From: Chitinophaga sancti | GTDB taxonomy: Bacteria > Bacteroidota > Bacteroidia > Chitinophagales > Chitinophagaceae | Direction: 5' to 3' | NCBI RefSeq assembly: GCF_034424315.1 | Contig: NZ_CP139972.1 | Coordinates: 3,782,001-3,846,000 of the forward strand | Length of the DNA: 64,000 nt | Shown: piece after piece, positions 9,049 through 18,434 of the stretch | Layout of the letters: each line of letters opens with the position of its first letter | Numbering within the stretch: position 1 is the first letter of the stretch | Notes under the pieces: generated by a model | Seen by the model: only the letters and a program-made list of their open reading frames with translations | Databases searched by the model: none | Told to the model about the DNA's origin: nothing | Program-made: the position numbers and the translations under genes

Positions 9049-9697
9049 TGTTGCCATTGCTGATGACCATGTACTTGTCAGAAAAGCCCTTGGGCGATTA
9101 ATTAACACTTTTGCGGATTATTTCATTCTGTTCGAAGCGAACAATGGAGAAGAAGTGATCAAAATCATTAACAACCGGGAAATGCAGCTGCCCGATATCC
9201 TCATTCTCGACGTGAATATGCCGGGTATGAACGGATATGAGACTGCGACCTGGATCAATAACCATTTCCCTCAGATCAAGGTATTGGCCCTGTCCATGCT
9301 GAACGATGAATCTGTGATCATTAAGATGCTGAAATCCGGTGCGAAGGGATACATTATGAAGAATGTAGAACCCGATGACCTGAAAGAAGCCTTTGATTCT
9401 ATCATCAAAAAAGACTTCTACCTGCCCGATTATATCTCCGGCAAGGTGATCTCTGGTCTTCAGAAAGATGTATTGTCGCTGAGTGAAAAGATCGAACTCA
9501 CACCCAAGGAAAAGACCTTCCTACAATACCTTTGTACTGAATTATCCTACAAAGAAATTGCACAAAAGATGTTCGTAAGCCCACGCACCATCGACGACTA
9601 CAAGAGCAGTCTTTGCGATAAACTGAAAGTTAAAACCAGGGTAGGTTTAGTGATTTTTGGTATCCGGTACGGACTGATTGATATTAATACAGACTAA
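9020..9697 (+). CDS. LuxR/NarL-type response regulator
   Basis: A 225-residue two-domain regulator. The receiver domain (about 8-130) has acidic residues Asp15/Asp16, phospho-acceptor Asp64 in LILDVNMPG and the conserved Lys in GYIMKN. The C-terminal LuxR helix-turn-helix (about 158-220) reads LTPKEKTFLQYLCTELSYKE and then SPRTIDDYKS. It overlaps the kinase gene and almost certainly receives phosphate from it. Candidate targets include its own operon and the palindromic region upstream of 6941, which is inference. The gene ends 14 bp before the convergent DUF2264 gene, with no clear terminator between. Confidence 0.95.
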   Translation: MSITRKAKYSVAIADDHVLVRKALGRLINTFADYFILFEANNGEEVIKIINNREMQLPDILILDVNMPGMNGYETATWINNHFPQIKVLALSMLNDESVIIKMLKSGAKGYIMKNVEPDDLKEAFDSIIKKDFYLPDYISGKVISGLQKDVLSLSEKIELTPKEKTFLQYLCTELSYKEIAQKMFVSPRTIDDYKSSLCDKLKVKTRVGLVIFGIRYGLIDINTD

Positions 9698-9711
9698 GAA
9701 ATGAATAACCA

Positions 9712-10962
9712 TTATAAGGCATGATCCTTCAGCACCGGTTTCCCTTTCCATGCTTTCTGCGATGTCCATTCTTCCGGAGCACCGGTCCAGAAAGTGTGTG
9801 TGGAAGGTAACCCTAATGCAAGAAATGCAACTGTACACAAATAAGAGCTGCCGGTAGAAGTATAGACATCCGCTATTTCCGGCTGATGGCCACAAAAGCC
9901 CAGCTGCATCCAACCCTTTTGATCAAAGGTTTCAGGCGCTTCGAAGATGCGCTTCTTGACTGCTGTCAATGCACACCGCACCTGTGCCGGCGAGAGACTA
10001 TCAGGTAGCTGGTCGTTTAATGCCAGTTGTGCAAGGGGCTGGAAACCCGCATTTCTATAAGCCATGGAACGGCCTACCACCGGGAATGTGCCTTCAGGAG
10101 AGATCAGTCTTTCCTGGATCACCCCGTAGCGCTGCATTCTTTGTAATGCCTGCTCATACTCTGATTTCGGGGCCTTGCCTTTGGCTACCAGTACTTTCAG
10201 TATATCGAGGAGCATGGGCTGGATGACGAAGCCATTGTAATAGTCAAAGTGAAAATCTGTACCATCGCCATACATGCCGTCTCCTTTGTACCATTCCTGG
10301 TGCTTTTTAACGGCAAAGTCTACACGCATGGCATCCCATTCTTCACCAAACTGCAATAAGGCGGTTTCGATCATGGCAGCAAAGAGCAGCCAGTTATTGT
10401 AACCGGGTTTGATACTTCTTAAGCTTTTGAATGCTGCGACAACCTGCTGTTTTGTCTTTTCCGGCAAAGGTTCCCATAGCTGCTTTGGAGCCCGGAGAAA
10501 GCCATGTGCCAGGAAAGCACCATCTACCAGCGGCTGCCCGTCATACTGACCGGTGAAGTTCATGTAATCAGGCCCGGAGGGGTTTACAGCCTGTGCGGTG
10601 GCTTCCTGTGCCAGTCTGATCATACGACCCCGTATTTTGCCTTCTGCGGTTTCGTCTGCGCCCAGTTCCAGCCAGGGAGCAATGCCCGCCATCGTACGGC
10701 CAAAAGCCTCGAGGTAGGTCACCTTTTCGACGGGTTTGCTGTAAGCAGGAGCTACTTCCAAAGGCATTACCTTTTTCAGTTGCCCTTTACTCAGGTTATA
10801 CAATACCGGCTCTGCAATGCGAACCATGAGGGAGGTCCAGTATTCCCTGTCATGCAGGGATTCAGTATGGGTGGTGATGGATGTGGGTAACATACTACCT
10901 GCTTTTGCGGCGGTGGCCAAACCGGCTAGTGGTACTGCCTGTATAAAACGCCGCCTGTTCAT
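9712..10962 (-). CDS. DUF2264 family exported protein
   Basis: A 416-residue protein of the DUF2264 family, which is usually found with polysaccharide-degrading genes. The N-terminus has a twin-arginine type signal (MNRRRFIQAVPLAGLATAA), so export by Tat is likely. The core has the family pattern LEAFGRTMAGIAPWL, YNNWLLFAAMIE and GDGMYGDGTDFHFDYYNGF, consistent with an (alpha/alpha)6 barrel. It is the last gene of the kduI-kduD-lacI-GH88 operon and overlaps the GH88 stop by 4 bp. The role is probably hydrolysis or binding of an oligouronide; the activity is not established from sequence. Confidence 0.88.
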   Translation of the reverse strand: MNRRRFIQAVPLAGLATAAKAGSMLPTSITTHTESLHDREYWTSLMVRIAEPVLYNLSKGQLKKVMPLEVAPAYSKPVEKVTYLEAFGRTMAGIAPWLELGADETAEGKIRGRMIRLAQEATAQAVNPSGPDYMNFTGQYDGQPLVDGAFLAHGFLRAPKQLWEPLPEKTKQQVVAAFKSLRSIKPGYNNWLLFAAMIETALLQFGEEWDAMRVDFAVKKHQEWYKGDGMYGDGTDFHFDYYNGFVIQPMLLDILKVLVAKGKAPKSEYEQALQRMQRYGVIQERLISPEGTFPVVGRSMAYRNAGFQPLAQLALNDQLPDSLSPAQVRCALTAVKKRIFEAPETFDQKGWMQLGFCGHQPEIADVYTSTGSSYLCTVAFLALGLPSTHTFWTGAPEEWTSQKAWKGKPVLKDHAL

Positions 10963-12116
10963 TTGCTATATTTTTTATAACGAAGCAATGCTTCTACAAA
11001 GTAATAATCTGCATAGGTCAGCGGTACATCGACTTCTGAATTTGCCGGCAGGTGGCCTACGCTGTGTTTGAGTATGAAGTGATTGTTCGTGCCTTCTTTT
11101 GCTAAATATTCATCGCTGCAAAGTGTTTGAAGGATCTGTTCTGCCGTCTGGAAATAAGCCTGATTCTTTGTATACTGACTGAGTTCCAGCAATGCAGCAG
11201 CCATCACAGCACCAGCGGATGCATCGCGTTTTGCATGTGGAATATCGGGTGCATCAAAATCCCAGTAAGGTACTTTATCAGCTGGCAGATGCGGGATGAT
11301 ATAGTTGGCTATTTTCTTTGCCTGTTCCAGGTAAGCAGCATTTTTTGTTTCCCTGTACATCATGGTGTAACCATATAAACCCCATGCCTGACCACGGGCC
11401 CAGGCGGAGCTGTCAGCAAATCCCTGCGCGGTATTTTTTGCTACCACAGCTCCTGTAGCAGGATCATAACCGATTACGTGGTAAGAGCTGTAATCAGGTC
11501 TGAAATGGTGCTGCATGGTTGTATTAGCATGTGTACGGGCAATGTGTGCAAAGGAAGTATCACCGGTTACTTTGCTGGCCCAGGTCAGCAATTCCAGGTT
11601 CATCATGTTATCGATGATCACCGGGTATTTCCATTTGCCATGATCCCATGATTTGATGCAACCAACTACCGGGTTGAAGCGGGTGCTGAGGGTGCGGGCA
11701 CTGGTGATCAATACCTGTTTATCCTTTGGATCTTTGGTAAGGCGGTAGGCATTGCCATAACTGCAATACATCATGAATCCAAGATCGTGTGTGGTTTTGT
11801 TATATTGCTCCTTTTGCACCTCGTTGGTCCGCTTACGTGCTTCCTTCAGTATGCTTTGATCTTTTGAATATTCGTAGAGATACCATAGTGTACCGGGGTA
11901 AAATCCGGATGTCCACCATTCGGTATCGGAGGTGATGAGTTGACCGGTTAAATTGTTAGTAGTCCGGGGCATTAAGGTATCCGGAACCTGGGTCATCATT
12001 TGTTTGTATTGCTTAACAGCGAGGTTCAGGGCTTTGTCAGCCGGCACCTGGGCGTTTACGGAAATTGCAGTACCTGTGAGCAGCACGCTGCCCAGGAGGA
12101 AGAGTAGTTGTTTCAT
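10959..12116 (-). CDS. Unsaturated glucuronyl hydrolase, GH88 family
   Basis: A 385-residue exported enzyme with signal peptide to about NAQ (residue 23). GH88 enzymes hydrate the 4,5-double bond of unsaturated uronic acids left by polysaccharide lyases and release 5-keto-4-deoxyuronate. Asp111 (in THDLGFM) and Asp169 (in VIIDNMMNLE) match the two catalytic Asp of the family. The DTEWWTSGFYPGTLWYLYE and ARGQAWGLYGY segments are further signatures. The related GH105 family is the alternative, but the motifs favour GH88. Its product feeds KduI and KduD, encoded upstream in the same operon. The gap to lacI is 20 bp. Confidence 0.92.
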   Translation of the reverse strand: MKQLLFLLGSVLLTGTAISVNAQVPADKALNLAVKQYKQMMTQVPDTLMPRTTNNLTGQLITSDTEWWTSGFYPGTLWYLYEYSKDQSILKEARKRTNEVQKEQYNKTTHDLGFMMYCSYGNAYRLTKDPKDKQVLITSARTLSTRFNPVVGCIKSWDHGKWKYPVIIDNMMNLELLTWASKVTGDTSFAHIARTHANTTMQHHFRPDYSSYHVIGYDPATGAVVAKNTAQGFADSSAWARGQAWGLYGYTMMYRETKNAAYLEQAKKIANYIIPHLPADKVPYWDFDAPDIPHAKRDASAGAVMAAALLELSQYTKNQAYFQTAEQILQTLCSDEYLAKEGTNNHFILKHSVGHLPANSEVDVPLTYADYYFVEALLRYKKYSK

Positions 12117-12136
12117 GCGTGAATAGTTCGTTTATA

Positions 12137-13210
12137 CTATTGACTCTTTTTGCGTTTGTTGACTTTTATTTTTGTGTCTGCCTGCGCTACTTCGGATGAA
12201 GCACGTTTTACCAGCTGAATAGGTACCATGGCTGCAGCGTGGCGCTGTGGTGTTTGCCTGGGTTGTTGCATCAGGTCCAGCAGTGCTTCGGCTACCCGCT
12301 CTCCCATGAGTGCGGGGAACTGGTCTACTGAAGTGATGCCCGGGTGGATGATCTCTGCTCTCGGGTCATTGGAGTAGCCGACAATCTTCAGGTCTTCCGG
12401 TACGCGGACATTGATCTTCCTGCAATATTCCAGTATGGTAATGGCAGTGGTATCATTGGCAGCAAATACGCCATCGGGATAGGGTTGCTTTGCAAAGATC
12501 TTTTCGCATACCTGCCATGCGTTGTCACGGGTTAACTCCTGGTAAAAAACCCTTGATTTTTTAAAAGGAATTTTGTGTTGCTGCAGGGCATGTTTAAAAC
12601 CAGCTACCCGTTCTACATAGAGGTTACAGGTGAGCGGGCCGGAGATGTGCACAATGTCTTTGCAACCCTGTTCGATCAGGTGTTGGGTCACAGTCAGACC
12701 ACCCAGGTAATCATCGCCTTTCACGACGGTTACATCATAGTTCTTTGGCACCCTGTCAAAGAATACCAATGGTATATTGTTATCCTTGAAGATATCGAAG
12801 TGTGAGAAGTCTGTAGTGGATAATGTAGTGGATACTGCCAGTGCATCGATTCGTGCTGAATAGAGGGTATTGGTCAAAGCCACTTCCTGTTCATAAGAAT
12901 CGTTGGACTGACAGATGATCACATTATATCCGTGCTCCTGGAGTTTGTTTTGTACGACTGTGCTGATAGTAGCGGGGAAGAACATAGAAATACGCGGCAC
13001 GAGTAAACCGATGGTTTTACTCCGGTTATTGCGCAAACCTGCTGCCATTGCATTTGGACGGTAGCCCAGTTTGCGGGCCATCTTCTTCACTTTCTCTTTG
13101 GTGCGGGCGCTGATATTGGGGTGGTCATTCAGTGCCCTGGAAACAGTAGACACTGAAAGGCCCAGTTCTTCCGCAATATCGACGATCGTTTTTTCTGTTC
13201 TTTTATTCAT
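12137..13210 (-). CDS. LacI-family repressor of uronate genes
   Basis: A 357-residue LacI/PurR-type regulator. The N-terminal helix-turn-helix reads TIVDIAEELGLSVSTVSRAL (residues 8-27), followed by the hinge helix with NAMAAGLRNNRS. Residues 65-335 form the periplasmic-binding-like effector domain. Its place inside the kduI-kduD-GH88 operon points to control by a uronate catabolite such as 2-keto-3-deoxygluconate (inference). The likely operators are the near-identical palindromes ATGCAAACGTTTGCAT at 14960 and 18428, typical of LacI sites with a central CG. The first lies in the promoter of its own operon, so autoregulation is expected. Confidence 0.93.
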   Translation of the reverse strand: MNKRTEKTIVDIAEELGLSVSTVSRALNDHPNISARTKEKVKKMARKLGYRPNAMAAGLRNNRSKTIGLLVPRISMFFPATISTVVQNKLQEHGYNVIICQSNDSYEQEVALTNTLYSARIDALAVSTTLSTTDFSHFDIFKDNNIPLVFFDRVPKNYDVTVVKGDDYLGGLTVTQHLIEQGCKDIVHISGPLTCNLYVERVAGFKHALQQHKIPFKKSRVFYQELTRDNAWQVCEKIFAKQPYPDGVFAANDTTAITILEYCRKINVRVPEDLKIVGYSNDPRAEIIHPGITSVDQFPALMGERVAEALLDLMQQPRQTPQRHAAAMVPIQLVKRASSEVAQADTKIKVNKRKKSQ

Positions 13211-13232
13211 ATATCAGCATGTAGACATCGTA

Positions 13233-14000
13233 CTATCGACCCATCCAGCCTCCGTCCACTGTCAGGATAGTGCCGTGAACATAGTCCGAGGCCGCGGAGG
13301 CCAGGAATACGGCAGGACCCTGGAAGTCTTCGGGCGTACCCCAACGGCCTGCGGGGATACGTGATAAGATAGCAGTGCTCCGTTCTTCATCTGCGCGAAG
13401 GGCGGCGGTATTATCTGTAGCGATGTACCCCGGGGCAATAGCGTTGACATTGATGCCTTTGCCTGCCCATTCATTGGCAAATGCCTTCACCAGCGATCCT
13501 ACGGCACCTTTGCTGGCAGCATACCCCGGCACATTGATGCCTCCCTGGAAGGTCAGTAACGATGCTGTAAAGATAATCTTTCCATGGCCGTGAGAAAGCA
13601 TCTGTTTACCAATTTCGCGGGTGAGGATAAATGGTGCATCGAGGTTGATGCCCAATACTTCATCCCAGTATTCATCCGGATGTTCGGCAGCCGGTTTGCG
13701 CAGAATAGTGCCTGCATTGTTAATGAGGATATCGATAACAGGGAATTGCGCAGTGATTGTTTTTATGAATGCATAGAGTGATTCCCGGTTTCCCATATCG
13801 CAGGTATAACCATAGAATTTTCTGCCTGTTGCCTGCACGGCTTTTTCTACTTCGCTCCCTGTTGGTTCCAGGGAAGCAGATACACCTATTATATCTGCGC
13901 CTGCTTCTGCCAGCGCTACGGCAATACCTTTACCTATACCCCGTTTGGCACCGGTGACCAGGGCCACCTTGCCTGAGAGGTCGAATGACTGCAGTATCAT
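13233..14000 (-). CDS. kduD: 2-dehydro-3-deoxy-D-gluconate 5-dehydrogenase
   Basis: A 255-residue short-chain dehydrogenase. It has the nucleotide-binding TGAKRGIGKG (residues 16-25), the NNAG motif, catalytic Ser in FTASLL and YAASK with the Tyr-Lys pair. The SLEPTGSEVEKAV region and the 250-residue length fit KduD, which interconverts 2,5-diketo-3-deoxygluconate and 2-keto-3-deoxygluconate. It sits directly behind kduI (20-bp gap), its partner in the pathway. Other SDR activities cannot be excluded from motifs alone, but the context makes KduD very likely. Confidence 0.93.
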   Translation of the reverse strand: MILQSFDLSGKVALVTGAKRGIGKGIAVALAEAGADIIGVSASLEPTGSEVEKAVQATGRKFYGYTCDMGNRESLYAFIKTITAQFPVIDILINNAGTILRKPAAEHPDEYWDEVLGINLDAPFILTREIGKQMLSHGHGKIIFTASLLTFQGGINVPGYAASKGAVGSLVKAFANEWAGKGINVNAIAPGYIATDNTAALRADEERSTAILSRIPAGRWGTPEDFQGPAVFLASAASDYVHGTILTVDGGWMGR

Positions 14001-14020
14001 AATGCGTTATTTTTTCCAGG

Positions 14021-14857
14021 TTATCGTAAATCAGGTACTGCACATACATCCATGTCTCCGTAGTCGAGGTTTTCGCCTGCCATGCCCCAGATGAAGGTAT
14101 AGTTGCTGGTACCGGCACCGGAGTGAATGGACCATGGTGGGGAGATGACAGCCTGTTCATTCTGCATCCAGATATGACGTGTTTCCTGGGGCTGGCCCCA
14201 GAAGTGGCAAATAGACTGGCCATCGGGTACTTCGAAGTAGAAGTAGACCTCCATCCGCCTGTCATGTGTATGAGCTGGAATAGTGTTCCAGATGCTGCCT
14301 GGTTTGAGTTCTGTCATGCCCATCTGCAACTGGCAGGTAGGTAATACGGAGGCAACCAGCAGTTTATTGATGGTACGGTGATTGGCGGTTTCCATGCTAC
14401 CCAGGGTCACGATTTCGGCATCTTTTTTAGTTACCAGTCGTGTTGGATAAGTTTGGTGAGCCGGGGTAGAGTTGATGTAAAACTTAGCAGGCTCCTCGCT
14501 GTCATTGCTGCTGAACAGTACATCCTGTTTGCCTTTGCCTATATAGAGCGCTTCTTTGAAGCCTACTTCAAATATTTCTCCGTCTATCTGCACTTTGCCC
14601 GGGGCACCTACATTGATAATGCCCAGTTCCCGGCGTTCCAGGAAGTAGGTGGCTTTCAGCTGATCGGGCGCTTCCAGTTTTATGGTAGTGTTTACCGGCA
14701 TGATGCCCCCTGTGATGAATCTATCGTAATGACTATACACCAATACCGGGTTGTCGGCAATGAAAAGCTTTTCAATGAGCAGTTCATTCCTGGTTTCGTC
14801 TGTCGTCCACCGCAACACGGAGGCTGGGCTGGTGGCATATCTAGTTTCGGCAGTCAT
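14021..14857 (-). CDS. kduI: 5-dehydro-4-deoxy-D-glucuronate isomerase
   Basis: A 278-residue KduI, a zinc-dependent cupin that isomerises 5-keto-4-deoxyuronate to 2,5-diketo-3-deoxygluconate. The C-terminal cupin carries [16 protein letters not shown] with the expected His, His and Glu metal ligands, and a further His in [12 protein letters not shown]. Length equals the E. coli enzyme (278). It is the first gene of a five-gene minus-strand operon. Its promoter contains a LacI-type palindrome over the -33 element, so it should be repressed without uronates. Confidence 0.96.
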   Translation of the reverse strand: MTAETRYATSPASVLRWTTDETRNELLIEKLFIADNPVLVYSHYDRFITGGIMPVNTTIKLEAPDQLKATYFLERRELGIINVGAPGKVQIDGEIFEVGFKEALYIGKGKQDVLFSSNDSEEPAKFYINSTPAHQTYPTRLVTKKDAEIVTLGSMETANHRTINKLLVASVLPTCQLQMGMTELKPGSIWNTIPAHTHDRRMEVYFYFEVPDGQSICHFWGQPQETRHIWMQNEQAVISPPWSIHSGAGTSNYTFIWGMAGENLDYGDMDVCAVPDLR

Positions 14858-14934
14858 ATGGCTGACAATTAATTTTTAGAAATGATAATAAATAGTGGGA
14901 GATGCGTATCCCTGCATCTTTTCATAACTGAATG

Positions 14935-14966
14935 GAAAGATACTTCTTAATGCTTAGAAATGCAAA
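14935..14966 (-). promoter_or_regulatory. kduI operon promoter (TTTG-N20-TATCTTTC)
   Basis: Read on the minus strand, TTTG (plus 14963-14966) is followed after 20 bp by TATCTTTC (plus 14935-14942), close to the Bacteroidota consensus. The TTTG lies inside the LacI palindrome. The start codon is at 14857, which gives a leader of roughly 70 nt. Confidence 0.7.
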
Positions 14967-14975
14967 CGTTTGCAT
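14960..14975. promoter_or_regulatory. LacI-type operator, 16-bp perfect palindrome
   Basis: ATGCAAACGTTTGCAT is a perfect palindrome with the central CG typical of LacI-family operators. It covers the -33 element of the kduI promoter and lies about 105 bp upstream of the -33 element of the divergent uxaA promoter. A copy with one end base changed lies before exuT. Confidence 0.82.
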
Positions 14976-15081
14976 AACAATCAGACTGATACTTTTTTAG
15001 CAAGGGTACCCTGTTATTTGGCTAATATGCCTAATTCAGGGTGTTTGGGGGCTTTAGTGGCATATTATCACATTATAAATA

Positions 15082-15111
15082 TTTGCATAAAGAAAGAAGG
15101 TCTTATCTTTG
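15082..15111 (+). promoter_or_regulatory. uxaA promoter (TTTG-N18-TATCTTTG)
   Basis: TTTG at 15082-15085 and TATCTTTG at 15104-15111 give a good match to the Bacteroidota promoter. The predicted leader is about 150 nt and contains a small ATTTTGC/GCAAAAT hairpin near 15181-15206. Confidence 0.7.
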
Positions 15112-15268
15112 TATTCCCTTTTCTGGCGGGGATTTGAGTTGCACTGGTCAGCTAAAAGGTTTTAGCCAAGCTATCGAGTGATTTTGCATCATTCTAAAGG
15201 CAAAATTTCATTATAGATTAAGATTTTAGTATTAACAGGCAGTATGGTAATTTTATACTTTAGCTAAT

Positions 15269-16915
15269 ATGAATAAGTATCTGCAAATACATCCCGGCGA
15301 CAACGTGCTTGTTGCCCTACAAGACCTTCAACAAGGTACGGAAGTCGGGTTTAATGGTTCCACAATAACCTTACTTAAAGACGTTCCCGCTAAACATAAA
15401 TTCATGATCGCTGATGCTAAGGAAGGCGATCCTATTACTATGTATGGTGTACTGGTAGGCAAAGCCAATGCTGCCATTGCAAAAGGAGAACTGATTACTA
15501 TAACCAATGTGAAGCATGACGCCAGTGCATTTCACGAAAAGGAAGGAACTGTAGCATGGGAGCAGCCTGATGTGAGTAAATGGGCTAACCGTACGTTTAT
15601 GGGATATCCCCGCAAAGATGGCCAGGTAGGTACGCGCAACTACTGGTTGGTAATCCCGATGGTATTTTGTGAGAATCGTAATGTAAGTGTGATCAGGACT
15701 GCCTTTGAAAAAGGGCTGGGGTTTGCACCGGCAGAAGTCTATAATGAGCAGGTACAGGATCTCGTTGCTTTATATAAGAAAGGCGACCTGGGGGCGATTA
15801 AGACCTACACTGCAGAAGCGGTAAGCCTGAGTAATAAACGTCATACAGTATTTAATAATATTGATGGGATTAAGTTCCTGATGCATGAAGGTGGTTGTGG
15901 AGGTACAAGGCAGGATTCTGATGCATTGTGTGCATTGCTGGCCGGGTATATTCATCATCCGAATGTAGCGGGGGCGACTGTGCTGAGCCTGGGTTGCCAG
16001 CATGCACAGGTGTCTATATTGCAGGATGCTTTAAAGAAGCTGAATCCTGATTTTAATAAGCCGGTATTGGTGTATGAGCAGCAGAAGAGTGCTTCTGAGT
16101 TTTCTATGCTGTCTACTGCGATCAGGGATACTTTCCTGGCGCTGATTGAAGCTGATAAGGAAAGCCGGCAACCAAGTCCGCTGTCTAAGCTGGTGATTGG
16201 TTTGGAATGTGGGGGATCTGATGGGTTCTCTGGTATTTCTGCGAATCCTGCGGTGGGTCATACATCTGATCTGGTAGTTGCTTTGGGGGGCACTTCCATT
16301 TTGTCTGAGTTTCCGGAATTATGTGGTGTGGAGCAGGAGCTGATTAATCGTTGTGTGGAAAAGGATGTGTCTGATAAGTTCATTCGTATCATGCGTGCGT
16401 ATGAGAGTCGGGCAGAGTCTGTGGGATCAGGGTTTTATATGAATCCGTCTCCGGGGAATATCAAGGATGGTTTGATTACTGACGCGATTAAGAGTGCGGG
16501 TGCGGCGAAGAAAGGGGGGATTTCTCCGGTGATTGATGTGTTGGATTATACGGAGTATGTGAAGCGGCCGGGGCTGAATTTGTTGTGTACGCCGGGGAAC
16601 GATGTGGAATCGACCAGTGCTGAGGTGGGTTCAGGGGCGAATATTGTGTTGTTTACAACAGGGTTGGGAACGCCTACGGGGAACCCGATTGCACCGGTGG
16701 TGAAGTTGGCTACGAATACGAAGCTGGCGCAGCGGATGCCGGATATTATTGATATTAATACGGGTACGATTATTAGTGGGGAAGTGAGTATTGAGGAGAT
16801 GGGTGAAGAGATATTGGAGTATGTGATCAGGGCGGCGAGTGGAGAAGTACATACAAAGGCGGAAATGTTGTACCAGGATGATTTTATTCCGTGGAAGAGA
16901 GGCGTGAGTTTGTAA
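15269..16915 (+). CDS. uxaA: Altronate dehydratase
   Basis: A 548-residue altronate dehydratase, which converts D-altronate to 2-keto-3-deoxygluconate in galacturonate catabolism. The N-terminal SAF-type domain (about 1-100, IHPGDNVLVAL start) is fused to the large UxaA domain, which has the GYPRKDGQVGTRNYWLVIP motif near residue 111, GCGGTRQDSDAL and the GLECGGSDGFSGISANPA segment. Length is a little above the E. coli enzyme. It is transcribed away from kduI and is the only plus-strand gene in the uronate locus. The shared intergenic region carries the LacI palindrome. Confidence 0.96.
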   Translation: MNKYLQIHPGDNVLVALQDLQQGTEVGFNGSTITLLKDVPAKHKFMIADAKEGDPITMYGVLVGKANAAIAKGELITITNVKHDASAFHEKEGTVAWEQPDVSKWANRTFMGYPRKDGQVGTRNYWLVIPMVFCENRNVSVIRTAFEKGLGFAPAEVYNEQVQDLVALYKKGDLGAIKTYTAEAVSLSNKRHTVFNNIDGIKFLMHEGGCGGTRQDSDALCALLAGYIHHPNVAGATVLSLGCQHAQVSILQDALKKLNPDFNKPVLVYEQQKSASEFSMLSTAIRDTFLALIEADKESRQPSPLSKLVIGLECGGSDGFSGISANPAVGHTSDLVVALGGTSILSEFPELCGVEQELINRCVEKDVSDKFIRIMRAYESRAESVGSGFYMNPSPGNIKDGLITDAIKSAGAAKKGGISPVIDVLDYTEYVKRPGLNLLCTPGNDVESTSAEVGSGANIVLFTTGLGTPTGNPIAPVVKLATNTKLAQRMPDIIDINTGTIISGEVSIEEMGEEILEYVIRAASGEVHTKAEMLYQDDFIPWKRGVSL

Positions 16916-16937
16916 GATAAATAGAGATTTAAATTCC

Positions 16938-16978
16938 AAAAAGAAACGCTTTTGCCTTTAGCAAAAGCGTTTCTTTTT
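16938..16978. terminator. Bidirectional terminator between uxaA and exuT
   Basis: A perfect 18-bp stem (16938-16955 with 16961-16978), with a 5-nt loop, has A-run and T-run at its ends. It serves the convergent genes uxaA (plus) and exuT (minus). Confidence 0.93.
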
Positions 16979-17010
16979 GTGGGCGCTAAGATACCTGCGG
17001 CCGGCTTCAT

Positions 17011-18324
17011 TTAATCGAATGTGACACGTTCCATTTTAGGTGCGAAGATGTGCATTAAGAGCCATGCAACTAAATAAATACATCCACATATTACAAAGAG
17101 GATGTTGTAGCCGATGGTGATATTCCCTAAAAGTTTATAATGATCTAATAAGTATCCTACAATAAAGGGGAAGAAGCTCCCTCCTACTGATCCGGCCATT
17201 CCACCTAAACCTACCACAGAGCTGACTGCGTATTTAGGGAACATATCGGATGCCGTTGTAAAGATATTTGCAGACCATGCCTGGTGCGCAGCAGCGGCGA
17301 GGGCAATGAGGCCTACTACGACCCAGATATTGGTAGCATATTGAATGGTGATGATCGGCAATACTGCGAAGGCAAAGATGAGCATCGATGTTTTTCTAGC
17401 TTTGAATACAGGCCATCCTTTTTTAATGAGGAAGGATGATAAATAACCACCTCCGATACTACCGATGGTAGTAGCTGTATAGATCAGCATCAGCTGCGGA
17501 TTGGGCTTCGTAAAATCGAGATGATAGGTATCTGAAAAGTAAGATGGCAGCCAGAAAAGGAAGAACCACCAGATGGGATCTGTGAGCATTTTTCCGAATA
17601 CAAAGGCCCATGTCTGACGGATGCTTAACAGCTTTCTCCAGGATACACTTTTGGGATGAGGATCTACATCTTTTACAGGTGTTTCCACCACGTCGTCACT
17701 ATGAATGTAATCATATTCTGCCTGTGTCAGTTGCTTGTGACGTGCAGGAATTTCGTACCAGATCACCCAGAAGATGAGCCATATAAAACCGATCACCCCA
17801 GTCCAGATAAATGCCTGTTGCCAGCCATATTTACCATTTAACCAGGGTACAACAACCGGTGCTAATACTGCACCGATATTGGCGCCTGAATTAAAGATAC
17901 CGGTGGCCAGTGCCCTTTCTTTTTTAGGGAACCACTCTGCTACGGTTTTGATGGCTACGGGGAAATTACCAGATTCTCCCAATCCCAGGAACACCCGGGC
18001 AAAACCGAATCCAAGCGTTGTTTTGGCCAGTGCATGCAGGATGGCTGCGACACTCCAAACCACGATGGAAAGGATATATCCCATCTTCGTACCTATCTTA
18101 TCTACCAGGCGGCCGAAGAATAATAATCCGACAGCATAGGCAGCAGAAAAGGCAGTCATGATATGGGCAAAGTCAGTTTCTGTCCAGTGAAATGACTCCG
18201 ATAATGTTGGCTTGAGCAGACCAATCACCTGACGGTCTATATAGTTGATGGTGGTCGCAAAAAATAATAACGCACAAATGCGCCAGCGAAACCTACCTAT
18301 TGATGTGGAATCCATGCCTTTCAT
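17011..18324 (-). CDS. exuT: Hexuronate transporter, MFS family (ExuT-like)
   Basis: A 437-residue major facilitator superfamily protein with about 12 membrane helices. The first loop has YIDRQVIGLL, and GRLVDKIGTK is the family loop-2 motif. FLGLGESGNFPVAIKTVAEWFP is characteristic of the anion:cation symporter group that includes ExuT and GudP, so hexuronate uptake with protons is likely. It stands alone on the minus strand but within the uronate locus. Its promoter holds a LacI palindrome in the same position as in the kduI promoter, which supports uronates as substrate. An alternative start is the Met four codons in. Confidence 0.9.
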   Translation of the reverse strand: MKGMDSTSIGRFRWRICALLFFATTINYIDRQVIGLLKPTLSESFHWTETDFAHIMTAFSAAYAVGLLFFGRLVDKIGTKMGYILSIVVWSVAAILHALAKTTLGFGFARVFLGLGESGNFPVAIKTVAEWFPKKERALATGIFNSGANIGAVLAPVVVPWLNGKYGWQQAFIWTGVIGFIWLIFWVIWYEIPARHKQLTQAEYDYIHSDDVVETPVKDVDPHPKSVSWRKLLSIRQTWAFVFGKMLTDPIWWFFLFWLPSYFSDTYHLDFTKPNPQLMLIYTATTIGSIGGGYLSSFLIKKGWPVFKARKTSMLIFAFAVLPIITIQYATNIWVVVGLIALAAAAHQAWSANIFTTASDMFPKYAVSSVVGLGGMAGSVGGSFFPFIVGYLLDHYKLLGNITIGYNILFVICGCIYLVAWLLMHIFAPKMERVTFD

Positions 18325-18402
18325 TTTGGAATTTATAAAGAGGAACTATGATGACTGACTCATTTCGGTTTTCAATGAATACAAAAATGAGTCAATCCTG
18401 AA

Positions 18403-18434
18403 TTAAGATACAAAACCGGCGCGAATTATGCAAA
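18403..18434 (-). promoter_or_regulatory. exuT promoter (TTTG-N20-TATCTTAA)
   Basis: On the minus strand TTTG (plus 18431-18434, inside the palindrome) is followed after 20 bp by TATCTTAA (plus 18403-18410). The spacing between operator, -33 and -7 is the same as in the kduI promoter. Confidence 0.62.
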
